Assembly: GCF_018812025.1 (NCBI RefSeq)
Contig: NC_063045.1
Coordinates: forward strand, 51,858,079 to 51,922,078
DNA length: 64,000 nucleotides
From: Megalobrama amblycephala
Lineage: Eukaryota > Chordata > Actinopteri > Cypriniformes > Xenocyprididae
Reading direction: 5' to 3'
Every line of letters starts with the position of its first letter. The stretch's first letter is position 1. Shown piece by piece: positions 15,238 through 27,737 of the stretch. The translations under genes were made by a program, and so were the position numbers. A model generated the notes under the pieces. That model was not told the origin of the DNA and did no database searches. It was given only the letters and a program-made list of their open reading frames with translations.

Positions 15238-16116
15238 ACTTTGGTGTGGTGGGAAAATCTAACGCCAATCTGAATCCATCTGGCTTAAGCATTTAAAGCA
15301 GCCTTTGCTTATGATAAGCAATATAGTTATCATTCTAGTTATATTTATAGTTATCTTTCTCAGTGTAAACTGGCCTTATTATCTGAGGTAATTTTCACAA
15401 CAATAAATAACTGAAGGCTGGAGCACACTATTAAAATCTGTTCAAATTTTAACATACTAGGCATCATACACTAAAAATGACTGAGGATCACATACTACCA
15501 GACTTTCAAGTTTTTCTGAAGAAAAACAAACTCGAGCAGAAACATGCGTCTTTGTTGCTAGAAGATGCATGACAATTGAAAATATGTTCAAAAATCGTCT
15601 CAAAATATGTAACCTCAGACTGGACGGATTCATAGTCTGACGCTAAAGAAGTCTGTGCCCATCATACACTGCACTGCTTTTTAAGTCTGACTGCCCAATA
15701 TTAGCAGACTGTACATCTGGGCAAAAGTCACATTGTGTATTCCAGCCTTAAAGGGGACCTATTATGCCCTATTTAACAAGATGTAAAATTGTCTCTGATG
15801 TTCCCAGTGTGTGTATGTGAAGTTTTAGCTCAAAATACCCACAGATAATTTTTTATAGCATGTTAAAATTGCTACTTTTAGTGGTTGAGCAAAAACAAGC
15901 TGTTTCAGTGCGGTCCCTTTAAATGCAAATGAGCTGCTGCGCTCGGCCTAAGAGGGCGGAGCTTCACGAGCTGATTCTCCGGTGACAGGAGTCAGTCAGG
16001 ACGCGCTATAATGTCAGAAACTGCGAATATATGAACAGGTATAGTTTAGTTCAATTATTGTACTTCACACAAAAGGTGAAGCGTCTGTTTTCACTCTAGA
16101 AAATCTCGGTAAGAGC

Positions 16117-17659
16117 TTAAAGGCAGGGTAGGTAAAAAATGTATAAAAAACTTTTTTTTCTAAATTTGTTTAAACTTTATTTATATATCAATACATATTT
16201 AAAATGTAAGTACTCTGAAAAAGAAAGTATAAAAATCGAGTGTCTGTAGACCTCTCACGACTGTTTTAAAGACAGCTCATTATTTCCATTCACTCCACCC
16301 CCTCCCTTCTGGGCTCCTTCCAAAGCCACGCCCCCAAAACGCATGAACGTGCGACTCCGACCACTGAGCTGGAAGACGCATTATTTACCTGAGACGAGCG
16401 GAGAGGAAGGAGCACAGTGCATGTAGTGACATCATGTCAGAATCACATGTAATAAAAATAACTTTATAATTATGAAGATAAACATAATTTAATTCGCTAA
16501 CGAGTTAGTTATCTATAAGGCAAAGCTAAAAACAGGTTGCATGATACACGTTTTTCCATTACCATCATTTACACTGTGATGAAGATGAATTTCGTGTAAG
16601 ATTCATAACATATACGTTGTTCTACAGATAAACAGAGTAACATACACTCAAATATCAACTCACAACTGCATTGCAGACACAAAATAATAACACACACATA
16701 CAACAAAGTGTGTACAACACACACAGATACAAGATAAAGACATCAGTAAACATAGGTAGAGAATATAAAAACAAAACAAAGGCGAAAAAAAACGTGCAGA
16801 TAAACTTACAGGTGAACATGGTAAAAGAGTTAGACAGAGGGTAAATATAGTTCTAAGAAAAGTTCATAGATGCGGAGTAACGTTAGGCCTATATCTGTTA
16901 AACATGTATTTAGTTATCTAAAGCAAAAATATGCACAATTCAACACTATAGCTATCATCTTGAGCTAGGCCTATAGATTATTTTTCGTCTCTACTACGGC
17001 TCGCTAGTAATGTTATGTTAGCTATATTACGCAGCTACGTGTGCTAATGACACATGCTTCATGAAAAAATAAACAAAAAAATATGTATGATCAAAATACA
17101 AAAAGAAAGATTTACCTGTCCAGCAGTAATAAAGCCATCAAGGAGTCACTTTTCAGCCCCTTGAGTTCCCTCAGTTCTCGCCATCGCTGGAGAGCCACGC
17201 CGATATTAACTCGCGTTTTATTTCTTTGTTTATCCAAAGACTTTTTGTTCATTGCCTTTTCTTGTACTGTTACTGTCTTCCTTTTTTGCCCGGTTTGCCT
17301 TCACTAACTGCATAGGCCGGTACTGTGAATTTTGCTTGCTGTTTCTCTGCCATTGTTTTGGTATTCCTAGGATCCATGCCTCTTGAATTCCCCAAATCAA
17401 ACGTGCGCGCGCAAGTGGGCAGGTCATGTGTGGCAAAAGGGTGGTTGCCATGGTTGCGAGAGAGTGACAGCCGCCTAAGCCAATCCTATGTTTCGTCCCG
17501 GATGGAAATAATGAGCTGTGTTTAATACAGATTAAACGGTCTAGAGTCACACGATTTTTATACTTTTTTATTAGAGTTCTTACATTTTAATTATGCATGT
17601 ATATATATAGAAAGTTTAAACAAATTTGGAACAAAATTTCTTACCTACCCTGCCTTTAA
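16117..17659. mobile_element. Nested 1.5-kb TTAA element
   Basis: The left end TTAAAGGCAGGGTAGGTAA and the right end TTACCTACCCTGCCTTTAA are inverted repeats; inner words AAATTTGTTTAAACTTT extend the terminal repeat to about 50 bp. The interior has a CpG-richer patch (16300-16400, 17400-17480). The open frames show no domain I recognise. Confidence 0.8.
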
Positions 17660-17868
17660 TAAAACACTGCAAGTGTGCATTAAAATATTATCCATAAACT
17701 CTCTCTCTTATCCTTGTATTATCACCAACAAACATTGCAAATTACACAGAAACACTTGTTACAACTAACAGTAAACAAATATATAAGGACCTTATGCCTT
17801 TCGGGTGGTGCTTAATAAACTTTATACCTGTAAATAAACTCAGATGAACTGTAACAAAGTGCCCTCAC

Positions 17869-18189
17869 CTTCATTACTGCCGTATCCAGTATCACTCTGG
17901 AGACTGTAAGCTGGATCACGAACAGTTTTTCTTGTATATCCTTGAGTAGCACATTTTAGCACAGTTTCGTACTGTTCCTTTGTATTGAAATTCGTTCAGT
18001 GAAATGATTCGCGCAGACATAAACTAATTTCGACAGAACTGAGGGAACATTTTCCTGGAAAACCAAGTTAATCCACCTCGTTTTCAGCAGCTCAGATTTA
18101 GGTAGTAAATGAAGAGAGCTATGTGGATTAATCCATCCAGCTACAGAACACCTAAAACGCTTGGGAGACATTCTCGTCAGTGCAGCCAT
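17869..18189 (-). pseudogene. THAP zinc-finger relic within a transposon
   Basis: Read on the - strand from ATG at 18189, the frame contains RCSVAGW, SLHLLPK, a conserved-type TRWINLVF and VYVCANHFTE. The C-x2-H pair and the W match the THAP C2CH pattern. The second zinc-binding Cys expected at CSVAGC reads Trp, and the frame shifts near 17975: continuation in another frame gives QYETVLKC and KTVRDPAY up to an AAG/GTGAGG donor at 17869. So the exon is broken by a substitution and a frameshift. It is most likely the N-terminal exon of a transposon-encoded protein, unrelated by recent descent to the THAP12 genes downstream. Confidence 0.7.
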
Positions 18190-19175
18190 GGCGGACTCGT
18201 TGTAAACAACGCGCTCAGGGCAGTTCTATGTTCAAACTTAAGTGTCAGTCAACACTGTGGGCGGGGCCTGTGGCTTTTGTGACGTCACACTGCCAGGGAT
18301 CTAGAAACGGCTTGTTCTGAGACACTGCTTATGATTTATGGGGATTTAATAAAAAAAGGAGTGGGTGGATTTTTATCATTATAGGGTGGTTGTGTACACA
18401 CACTGCCAACACACATTTATGTCCAAACACCATGCAAAAGTGAATTTTGCATAATAGGTCCCCTTTAAAGTCGACAGGAAATAGAAGTTGCAAAGTCTTT
18501 TATTCCATATTGTGACATATATCCGAGTGAAACGGCTTCACAAACAAGAAAAAATGTTGGCCGGGACTTGATATTGTCCATTGGGAATTGATTGGATTGT
18601 GGTGGTTTGCTGTTGCTGTGATCATGGCTGTGATCTCATGTGAGTGACAGGTTGTCCCGCCCTCGGGTAAATAGGTAAACGAGAAGAGATGTTGCTGCAA
18701 GTGGGAGGGGAAATTATTTGGATTAAAGATTAAAAGGGTACATGAATAAAAAAACATTGTGTTGTGCATGGATTAATTATTCAATAATATCATGATAATA
18801 TCATTTTACTGAAATGTTTCATTAAAAAGAATAGTCAATTTTGATTTCATGGTGACTTTTAGACTCAAGGTGGAGATCATTTGAAACAAAAGAGAGCAAG
18901 TCTGCAGTGTGATACAAGGGACATGAAGGTAGCAATTCTATCATCCCTCAAAGAAGATGCCTGATAGTATATGACAAGGTTTAGTGTTAGTGTAGATTAA
19001 ATACAGAACAGGGAATGGTTGATTTTGTTTTTGGCTTGATGTTTAGAGCCATATGGTTGTCATCAGTGCCATATGTAAAGTTTGAAGGGCTGCTCTAAAT
19101 AAAGATGTTTCCAAATTTAAAGGTGAAAAATTGCAAGCACTGTTTAATTTTAAGGATTTTTTTTAACATCAGGAC

Positions 19176-19178
<3 letters not shown>

Positions 19179-19254
<76 letters not shown>
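19179..19254. repeat. (AT)n microsatellite
   Basis: Thirty-eight uninterrupted AT dinucleotides. Confidence 0.95.
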
Positions 19255-19256
<2 letters not shown>

Positions 19257-19949
19257 CAGAAAACAATGCTTTTCACAGCCAGTGTCCACTTAAACAGAAT
19301 AACGAAATGTTGATTGTGCTTGATTATCCAACCAGTATCTTTTGGTCCCAAAATGAGTCTAGACACACAATTACAGACAAGGAAAATGAGTTGCCCTTCT
19401 TTATTTAAAATGAATAAAGGGCAGAAATGACCATACGTGTGTGACAGACCTCACATAATCATGCAGTCAGCAGAATGTCTCATGAATTAAATATTGCATT
19501 AATTAAAGTGGAACCCTTGAGGGAAGCAATTTGAGGTCACAGTTGGAGTCATAGCCTTACAGCTATAAGCTCCTTATTTACTCGTTATCACACTGAAATT
19601 AAGGTACATTTCACAGTCATACTTGTTCAAATGGGTTGTGCGTAGAGCTGGTTTAGTGGCTGCCATCTTCTGCCATCTAGTGGCTGAAGGTGTTTTTCAT
19701 GCACTTGCCCCATGTGGATCACAAGTACAACACATGAACTGTGAATGTCCAAACTTCTCAAACAAGTAGTTATGCAGGTGTGTAGTATAAATATATTCGA
19801 AGACATGTTACATCCACCATGTTGGATTTGTCCTTGTGCGTGTTATTTGACTAACAAAAACCATGAACACAATTTACTTTTCATCTTTTCATCAACCTAA
19901 TAAACCTCTTGAAGTGCACCCCTTTTTGAGCCCCAAACAGGAAAATTAT

Positions 19950-21718
19950 CAGAGGTGTAAAGAGTACCTGAAAACCGTACTTGAGTAAAAGTACTGATAC
20001 CTTACATCGAAAATGACTCCACTACAAGTTACAAGTAACCAATTCCAATACGACTTGAGTAAAAGTCTTAAAGTATCTGATTTTAACAGTACTTTAGTAT
20101 TTTACTCATGCTGAATGTAGCCTCAGAGATGCACTAGTCCTGAGAGACATGCCAGTGAAATTAAGAAACAATTGATTTGTGAGATGAGAAATAAAGTTTA
20201 TTTTCTAAAATCAAAATAAAACTGAACACCTCAATGTTGCAATAAATCAAGGTCAACACAACAACCTTTTAAACGTCTAGAAACTCTCAAGTCCCAGTCG
20301 AGCTCAAGTGGTCATAAGTAAACCAAATATCCTTCAAAACGGTCTTGTCAATATAGTGGATGAATAAAACAATGTTAAGTAAAATGAAACAGTCAAAGTC
20401 TACTGTATGTGCTGGTTTGAGCCTCATCATAGCTGCAGTCATTTCCTCATCTAATAAATAAAACATCTGCGATCAGCAAATGCCTGCTAATGAACTCACA
20501 TTCACGTAAAGTAACCTTGTTGACAAGTTTTGGGTGAGTAAAGGCAAAACGCACAAGATACCTTCAATGCCCTTAGATCGCTTCTTTATAGCAGAAATAA
20601 ACTGCTGCAGAAAAAGTTAGCTGCCATGAAAAATGTAATTTGTAATTCCATTACTCATCACAAATGTTGTGGAGTAAAAAGTACATTTACTTGCTCAAAA
20701 ATGTAGTCAAGTAGAGTAAAAGTTGCCAATATCTTTGATACTCAGTACAACTACAAAGTAACCAAAAAGATACTTAAAGGTGCCGTAGAACGTTCTTTCA
20801 CAAGATGTAATATAAGTCTAAGGTGTCCCCTGAATGTGTCTGTGAAGTTTCAGCTCAAAAGTACCCCATAGATTTTACCCCATAGACCACCACCCCCTCC
20901 CCCACCCCCGAGCTCTTGACTATAAATGCAGTTATACAGTGCATAAACAAAGTTCACACAGCTAATATAACCCTCAAATGGATTTTTACAAGATGTTCGT
21001 CATGCATGCTGCATGCATGCGTCGGATCATGTGAGTATAGTATTTATTTGGATGTTTACATTTGATTCTGAATGAGTTTGAGGCTGTGCTCCTTGGCTAA
21101 ACTATAACATTACACACTGTTGGAGAGATTTATAAAGAATGAAGTTGTGTTTATGAATTATACAGACTGCAAGTGTTTAAAAATGAAAATAGCGACGGCT
21201 CTTGTCTCCGCGAATACAGTAAGAAACGATGGTAACTTTAACCACATTTAACAGTACATTAGCAACATGCTAACGAAACATTTAGAAAAACAATTTACAA
21301 ATATCACTAAAAATATCATGATATCATGGATCATGTCATTTATTATTGCTCCATCTGCCATTTTTCGCTATTGTCCTTGATTGCTTACTCTGTTGATTCA
21401 GCTGTGCACAGATCCAGACATTAATACTGGTTGCCCTTGTGTAATGCTTTGAACATGGGCTGGCATATGCAAATATTGGGGGAGTACATATTAATGATCC
21501 CGACTGTTACGTAACAGCCGGTGTTATGTTGAGGTTCGCCTGTTCTTCGGAAGTCTTTTAAACAAATGAGATTTACATAAGAAGGAGGAAGCAATGGAGT
21601 TTGAAACTCAATGTATGTCTTTTCCATGTACGTAACTCTTGTTATTCAACTATGCCAAGGTAAATTCAATTTTTGATTCTAGGGCACCTTTAAGTACAGT
21701 AAGTACTTTACACCTCTG
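19950..21718. mobile_element. Tol2-like hAT non-autonomous element
   Basis: The left end CAGAGGTGTAAAGAGTACC and the right end AGTACTTTACACCTCTG match the terminal pattern of Tol2-type hAT elements (CAGAGGTGTAAA...TTTACACCTCTG). Sub-terminal words such as ACTTGAGTAAAAGTACT are also Tol2-like. The 8-bp flanks (AAAATTAT and AAAATGAC) agree at five of eight positions, consistent with a decayed hAT target duplication. No transposase frame remains. A TTAA element (20774-21693) sits inside, close to the right end. Confidence 0.75.
20774..21693. mobile_element. TTAA element nested in the Tol2-like element
   Basis: The ends TTAAAGGTGCC and GGCACCTTTAA are inverted repeats on TTAA. The left interior (AATATAAGTCTAAGGTGTCC, TGTGAAGTTTCAGCTCAAAA) matches the family of 7825-9010. 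The host sequence is continuous across the insertion (AGATACTTAA / TTAAGTACAG). Confidence 0.8.
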
Positions 21719-22488
21719 AAAATGACATGCTTGGACTCAAATGGTTGTCTTTCCTAAATCATTTAGCATGGTTTTGGTATCATTTGAAAGACAAATTGAG
21801 CTTTATTCTCAAAGTTCTCAAAATAAAAAGTTAGACAAGCTGAAGTTTAATGGAATGAAAATGTTTTTTTGCACAACATTGTTTGATCATTGAAAAAATA
21901 ACCAAAATGCCCGCGAAAGCTAGAAATACACTGGGCCCAAAGTCACAAGTCTTAAGAAGTTATGTATCAAGTTTGAGAACGATATAACAAAAAATAAGGT
22001 TCCTGCAAGTTTTTTTTTTTTCTTGAATAGTGCCTATTTAAAAAATGGCCACTTGGAGCTCCAGAGTGACCCTTGGTAAGAAAATGATCTGAGGGCTAGA
22101 AAAAACCTGGAGAAAACTGATAATTACTTTTACATGTACCACATATACTAAACCATTATTTAAAAATGTAAAATAATTACAAACAATTTAATGATGTTAA
22201 AAGTTTGTGTTTTTTATTTAAAAAAAAAATCTGTGAACACGAGTTTAGTGTTTTAACCTAGTAAATTTACACGAAACCTAGCTGTATACAAAAGAAAAAA
22301 GAACAAAAGGACCTTTTTACAACCTTTAAACATAAAATGAAAGTACATTGATCGCCAGTTGTTCACAGAACAATCATGTAACCATACATAAACATCACTA
22401 GGCTATCGTAAACAATAGATATCATATTGATGATCGATTCAGGCAGCAATCGGCCTCCAAAAGCAATGGTTTGGAGGCTATTTATAAA

Positions 22489-23892
22489 CTATAGAGTATG
22501 GGAACGTGACGTCAGCGACGCATTGCATTCTGGGACTTTAGGTCACCGTCAGTACAGTAGAGACTGGGAAATAGTGGAGGAAGATGTTAAAATTTATATT
22601 ATACAGTTAAAAACATATTAGAATGGCGAACGCTGGCTGTGTTATGAACTATCTGCATATACTGACCAGCGTGGAAAACGGATGTGAAATGAAGCGCCAT
22701 TTTGTCCCATTTTCGGGACATTCTAAAACGCTTAATGTGGCGTAATGTAAGTAAACGTCATACTAATAGCCAAGAATTTGAACGCAACGCGTTTAATTTC
22801 ACGTTAAACGCTTTCCTCCCATAGAAACTATGTACAGCAAAGCAGATGAGCCCAGAATATGAACAAAATGCGTCTTATTACACGTTAAGTCACTGTCCAT
22901 TAAGCGTTTTCTTTATGGGAGGAAAATGCGTATGTGTTAAATGTGTTGCGTTCATATTCTGGGCTTATCTGCTTTTCTGTACATAGTAAACACCAAACTA
23001 ATAAAGCATACTAAGTTTAGTTTGTTAATAACACTGTTTTAGTAAATTAAGCCACGTTATGCATTTTCACATTATGCGTTAGAATGTCCCTCATCTGCCT
23101 TCCAGCTTAGAAACGACACAATGGTGAAAGTGAAACTCAATGAAAATAAACTTGAACAAAATGTGGCTTTTTCATTTGTATTTATTACAGATTAATAACT
23201 TCTGATCCACTTGAATATGTAAGTGCTCACGCCATTAATAATGTACGAAAACACGTTTAGAACTGTCATTTGTGATATAGCTCGTTGCGATCACTCTCCG
23301 TGTTCATAAAGCAACACCTCTGATTCATTGTTCAGCTTGTCTCGGTAAGAAATTATGTATTTATTCTATTTAGGTCCAGTAAAACTTACTTGGTGTAGCG
23401 ACTCCACAATATAATTAATTTCAGAGCTGCATTACAGAGGGTCGTGCTCTATGTTATCCCTTAATGCTTAACATGAAGAAATCAGGGCTATCATCATATA
23501 AATATCATATGCTGGCTGAGATCAATCTATTGTGTTTATTATTTTATCTGGCAAATATATCGGTGCCGTTTAGTTATTAAAAACTGCAATAGAGAAATCA
23601 CTTTGGTCCTGTGTGTGGTCCGATAGAAGGCGTCAGTGTGATTTCTATGTGTGTGTATATCATGTCCTGGCCACACGACTGGGCGATCGAATCAACACAA
23701 GAGATTCATATATTAGTCCATTTATTCTAAGCAAGTGCAAGCAGCTCTCAAAAAAAATTAACGTAAATAGTCGTTTTCTCATCTGGTGATTTGTATTTGT
23801 TGTCATTGTACGCTCCTGAGCGTGACCTAAAACATGGCGGCGACTACCCAGAATGCAATGCGCAGTGACGTAGTTTGCCAAGCTCTATAATC
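22489..23892. mobile_element. DNA element with about 70-bp imperfect terminal inverted repeats
   Basis: The left region TATAGAGTATGG...CGACGCATTGCATTCTGGG is mirrored at the right by CCCAGAATGCAATGCGC...CCAAGCTCTATA, and AGGTCAC/GTGACCT extends the arms. A separate palindrome lies inside (22714-23091). No transposase is visible. Confidence 0.6.
22714..23091. mobile_element. Inner palindromic MITE
   Basis: GGGACATTCTAA at the left is mirrored by TTAGAATGTCCC at the right. An inner pair, CAGATGAGCCCAGAATATGA against TCATATTCTGGGCTTATCTG, shows that the element folds back around a centre near 22905. Confidence 0.65.
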
Positions 23893-24254
23893 GCAACGAT
23901 AGCTAATCATTCAGGCACGTTTAGTTGGGCTTATTTGTTTGTCGATTGTATATGATCGTATGTAATTTAGTATTTACCTTAGACTAGAGGATATCGATTC
24001 TAAGCAATTTATTTGAATTGCAACTACGAAATAGAACAATTGTTTCTTAAATCGACAGTTTTTGTATTCATAAAAGCACTTTTTTATTTAAAATACATTT
24101 CATTAAACGTTAATGTAATTAGACTGGAATTTAGGGCAGCTGGATTCGTCCAAAACACTGAGCAGTTGTTAGAGGAATTTTATTTTGGTTCAAAACAGGC
24201 AGCACCCAGTTTTCAGAAAAGAGGTGGGGCCGACTCGATTTTTATCACGTGATC

Positions 24255-24433
24255 AGAAGCAGCCAATACGATTCGTCGGCTAGAGTGACTCACAAACGGT
24301 CATCCCCAATCCGACAGCTCGCGCGCTGAACTCAAATCTGTTTGAAAAAGCGTGCACTGTAATTCAGTTTTTGACTGAGATCCTCTTATACTTGACTTGT
24401 TTTGCCTGACTGATTGAAGAAGCCTCAGATAAC
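24255..24433 (+). promoter_or_regulatory. ckap2: ckap2 promoter and non-coding first exon
   Basis: A CCAAT box at 24263-24267, a second CCAAT-like site near 24306 and a TTTGAA word at 24341-24346 stand in a CpG-containing stretch. CCAAT boxes with a downstream CHR (TTTGAA) are the recognised arrangement of G2/M genes repressed through DREAM/MuvB, which fits a mitotic protein. The non-coding exon appears to end at CAGATAAC before a GTAAGTAAG donor (24434). The transcription start is not resolved. Confidence 0.55.
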
Positions 24434-24870
24434 GTAAGTAAGATGTTGTTTTGTCAGCCGTTATCAATGTTTTGTGAGTATTGGCATGATTTAGATTTTT
24501 TTTGAAGCGTGGTAGAATAACAGTGACTCCTTGCTGATTCTTTAGTAACGTTAATACTGCTAGAAAGCCGGTAATTATTTTTTAGCAGTTAATCTGTTCG
24601 ACATGTTCATATGTAACGTTATTCATATAACGTTATGTCTGGTCACAACCCCCTGTTTCCATTTTCTAATAAAATATGTTTTTCTCTTACCTAGCGTCGT
24701 CAGATTAAAAATTATATGTGTCATGTTAAATATTAGTCATAAATAATGACAAATCTAGCATTCACTTCAATAATGAATAAATTGAGACTAGTTTATTTTG
24801 CATATTTGCAGTTTTGGGGTGTTGTTACCTATTTAATATGGCCTAGTTAAAATGGAACTCCCAAACAATT

Positions 24871-25345
<475 letters not shown>

Positions 25346-25504
25346 GAGAGAGAGGGGGAGGTATCAAACTGTAAATGGAAAACTATAGGCAGGTAATGTT
25401 GAAACTTTTCTTGTTTTGCTTGTTTGACCATTTTAACAATGTGATGTTCTGCAGGGAAGATCATCATCTTTGAAGAACTGCTCTTGCACTGGTAGATGCA
25501 CAAA

Positions 25505-27693
25505 ATGGAGTCGGTGGTGAGAAAGGTATCATTTCATATTGTGAAGCAGACTAGGTCTTTCATAGATTTAGGACATTATTTCTCACATGTAAGATGTCTG
25601 TATACATGAAATGTAGTTTGCTTAATTTTGCCCTTTTATTACTTCTATTTAGAGTAACAAGGAAAACACTAAACCAGTGTGTGGTCCAAAAAAACAAGTC
25701 AGCAGTATTGTATCAAAACAAAGAGTGATATGTAAATCGGCACCTCTTAAGTCAAAGAATGATCTTAAGGAGGATAACTCTGGAAAAAGAGAGAAGGAAA
25801 AGGATGTTAGACCGACGACCAAAGCTAATGATGCTGATCCTACTAAGCGCAACACACTAAGCCAGGCCTTCCGTACGCAGCAGACTGCAAGACACAGGAA
25901 GCTTGTGGAAGAAGTTCAAAAACCACCTTCTACTGTCTCTGCCATTCAGAAATCCAAACCTGGAACGTATAAGGGCCGTGTGGTACAGTCTAAAATCGAT
26001 TGTTTCAGAAAACCTGGTGGTGATGTGAAGACCACAGAAAAGAAAGTGATTTCAAAACTGGATGCGACCAAACCAAAACCTGAATTGCCTAAAGTCCGGT
26101 CCAAGTCTGTTACTTCCCTGCCGGCATCCATTAAACCCAGAGTCAACTCTTTGTCATCTAGATCAAAATCTGTTTCTGATGTTCCGTTGAATGCCACTGA
26201 AAAACCAGTCCAGAAGTCAGTTTCTCATAATCGGATACCTCAAAAGGTCCCAGGCTCCATCTCTCAAGCAGGCGCCCCACGACTTGGTGTTCCTCCCAGG
26301 CCAGCCCCTCTAGCTATAGGGCGCTCAGCCACCAGCAGACCCATTGTTTCAAAGAAGAAAGAGATGGCGGTGCAAGTGGCAAAACTCAAACCGGCCACCA
26401 CTGAACAGAATGTCCGCAGACCTGTCACAAGTACAATCAGCCACTACAAAGTGCAAATGGAGACGGCTGAAGAGAGAAGGTGAGTAGTATATAGGTTACT
26501 GCCATTGAAACGTTGCAGTCAGTAATATTATTAGGCATATAATTTAAAAGAAAATGTCATTAATGTTATTCTGCTAGGATGCAATAAATTAATCATAAGT
26601 GTATTATGGAGATATTTACAATGTTATAAAATATTTCTATTGCAAAAAAACCCTGATAAAAATGTATCATGATTTACAGAAATATATTAAGCTGTGCTGT
26701 TTTAAACAGTGATAATAATAAAATGTGCCCAAGAAACATTTCTTGTGCACCAAATCAACATAAGAATAATTTCTGAAGGATCATGTGGCACTGAAAACTG
26801 GAACATGGCTGCTGAAAATTAATCTTGGCTATCACAGGGATAAATTACATTGTAAAATGTATTAAAATGGAAATGGTATTTTAAATTGTAAATATTTTTT
26901 GATCAAATAAATGCAGCCTTGGTCCGCATAAGATACTTCTTTCGAAAAACATAAAAAATGTACTAATACATTAGTTAATACACTCTGAACAAACATGAAC
27001 AAACAATGAACGACTGTATTTTGATTAACTAACATTTAACAAAGATTAAAAGATACAGTAACAAATGTGTTTCTCATGGTTAGTTCATGTTAGTTAATAC
27101 ATTAACTAATGTTAACAAATGAATCTTATTGTAAACTGGTGCAAAAAAAAAAAAAAAATATTACCTACACCAAACTTTTGAGCGGTTGTGTATTTTAGAT
27201 TCTTCAGTCATAACCTGCATGCATAACCTGATCAGTTTTATCTACAAGTGTGACAGTGCACTGATATGAGGATATATTGATGTGGTTGCCAAATGTTTCA
27301 TTTGTATTCTGCTTTCAGAGCAAAGCTTGCAGAGTGGCTGGCATCTAAGGGAAAGACTCTGAAGAGGCCTCCGATCTCAGAAAAGTCAGCAACCTTTTCA
27401 CAAAAACCAGCTCCACAGGCTAAAACTGCACCCAAATCAACCATTAGTGCTCAGCCTGTGCCTGCCATCCAGACTGAGGCTGTAAAACCAACCCCTGCAT
27501 TGAAGACCAACAGCAAAACTGATGATAACAAAGTCCCTGACAATAAACCAGTGTGTTCTAGCGGATCAAGCAATATTATGAATACCACGTTAGACTTGCT
27601 GGACAACAGTGATATGGATCTGCCGGTCGACCCAGAGATAAGGATGGAGTCGGTAAGAACCATAAGAGAGCCTTATTTGTCACACACACACAC

Positions 27694-27737
<44 letters not shown>

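Larger units (their letters stand above)
15748..18468. mobile_element. TTAA-flanked transposon, probably Kolobok-like, carrying a THAP relic
   Basis: The termini are TTAA/AGGGGACCTATTATGC and GCATAATAGGTCCCCT/TTAA, clean inverted repeats with TTAA on both outer sides. A second TTAA element (16117-17659) is nested within. The right part holds a decayed THAP zinc-finger frame on the - strand near the right terminus. Kolobok transposons are known to duplicate TTAA, and some encode a THAP domain. The classification rests on those two traits. No transposase core is left in this copy. Confidence 0.7.
13567..24254. other. Transposon-rich intergenic region between lhfpl6 and ckap2
   Basis: No intact gene is seen. 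The stretch consists largely of DNA transposons and their nested insertions (separate entries), one THAP-domain relic, a duplicated 65-70 bp segment and an (AT)n tract. The remainder, for example 18480-19170 and 21720-22480, is unremarkable AT-rich DNA. Confidence 0.7.

Noticed and set aside
17230..17550. 106-codon open frame on the - strand
   Set aside because: Lies inside the nested TTAA element 16117-17659 and shows no transposase or other recognisable motif.
22427..23091. Possible zinc-finger exon beginning near 22623 (MANAGCV)
   Set aside because: The frame lacks the C2CH spacing and ends quickly; it is part of an inverted-repeat element.
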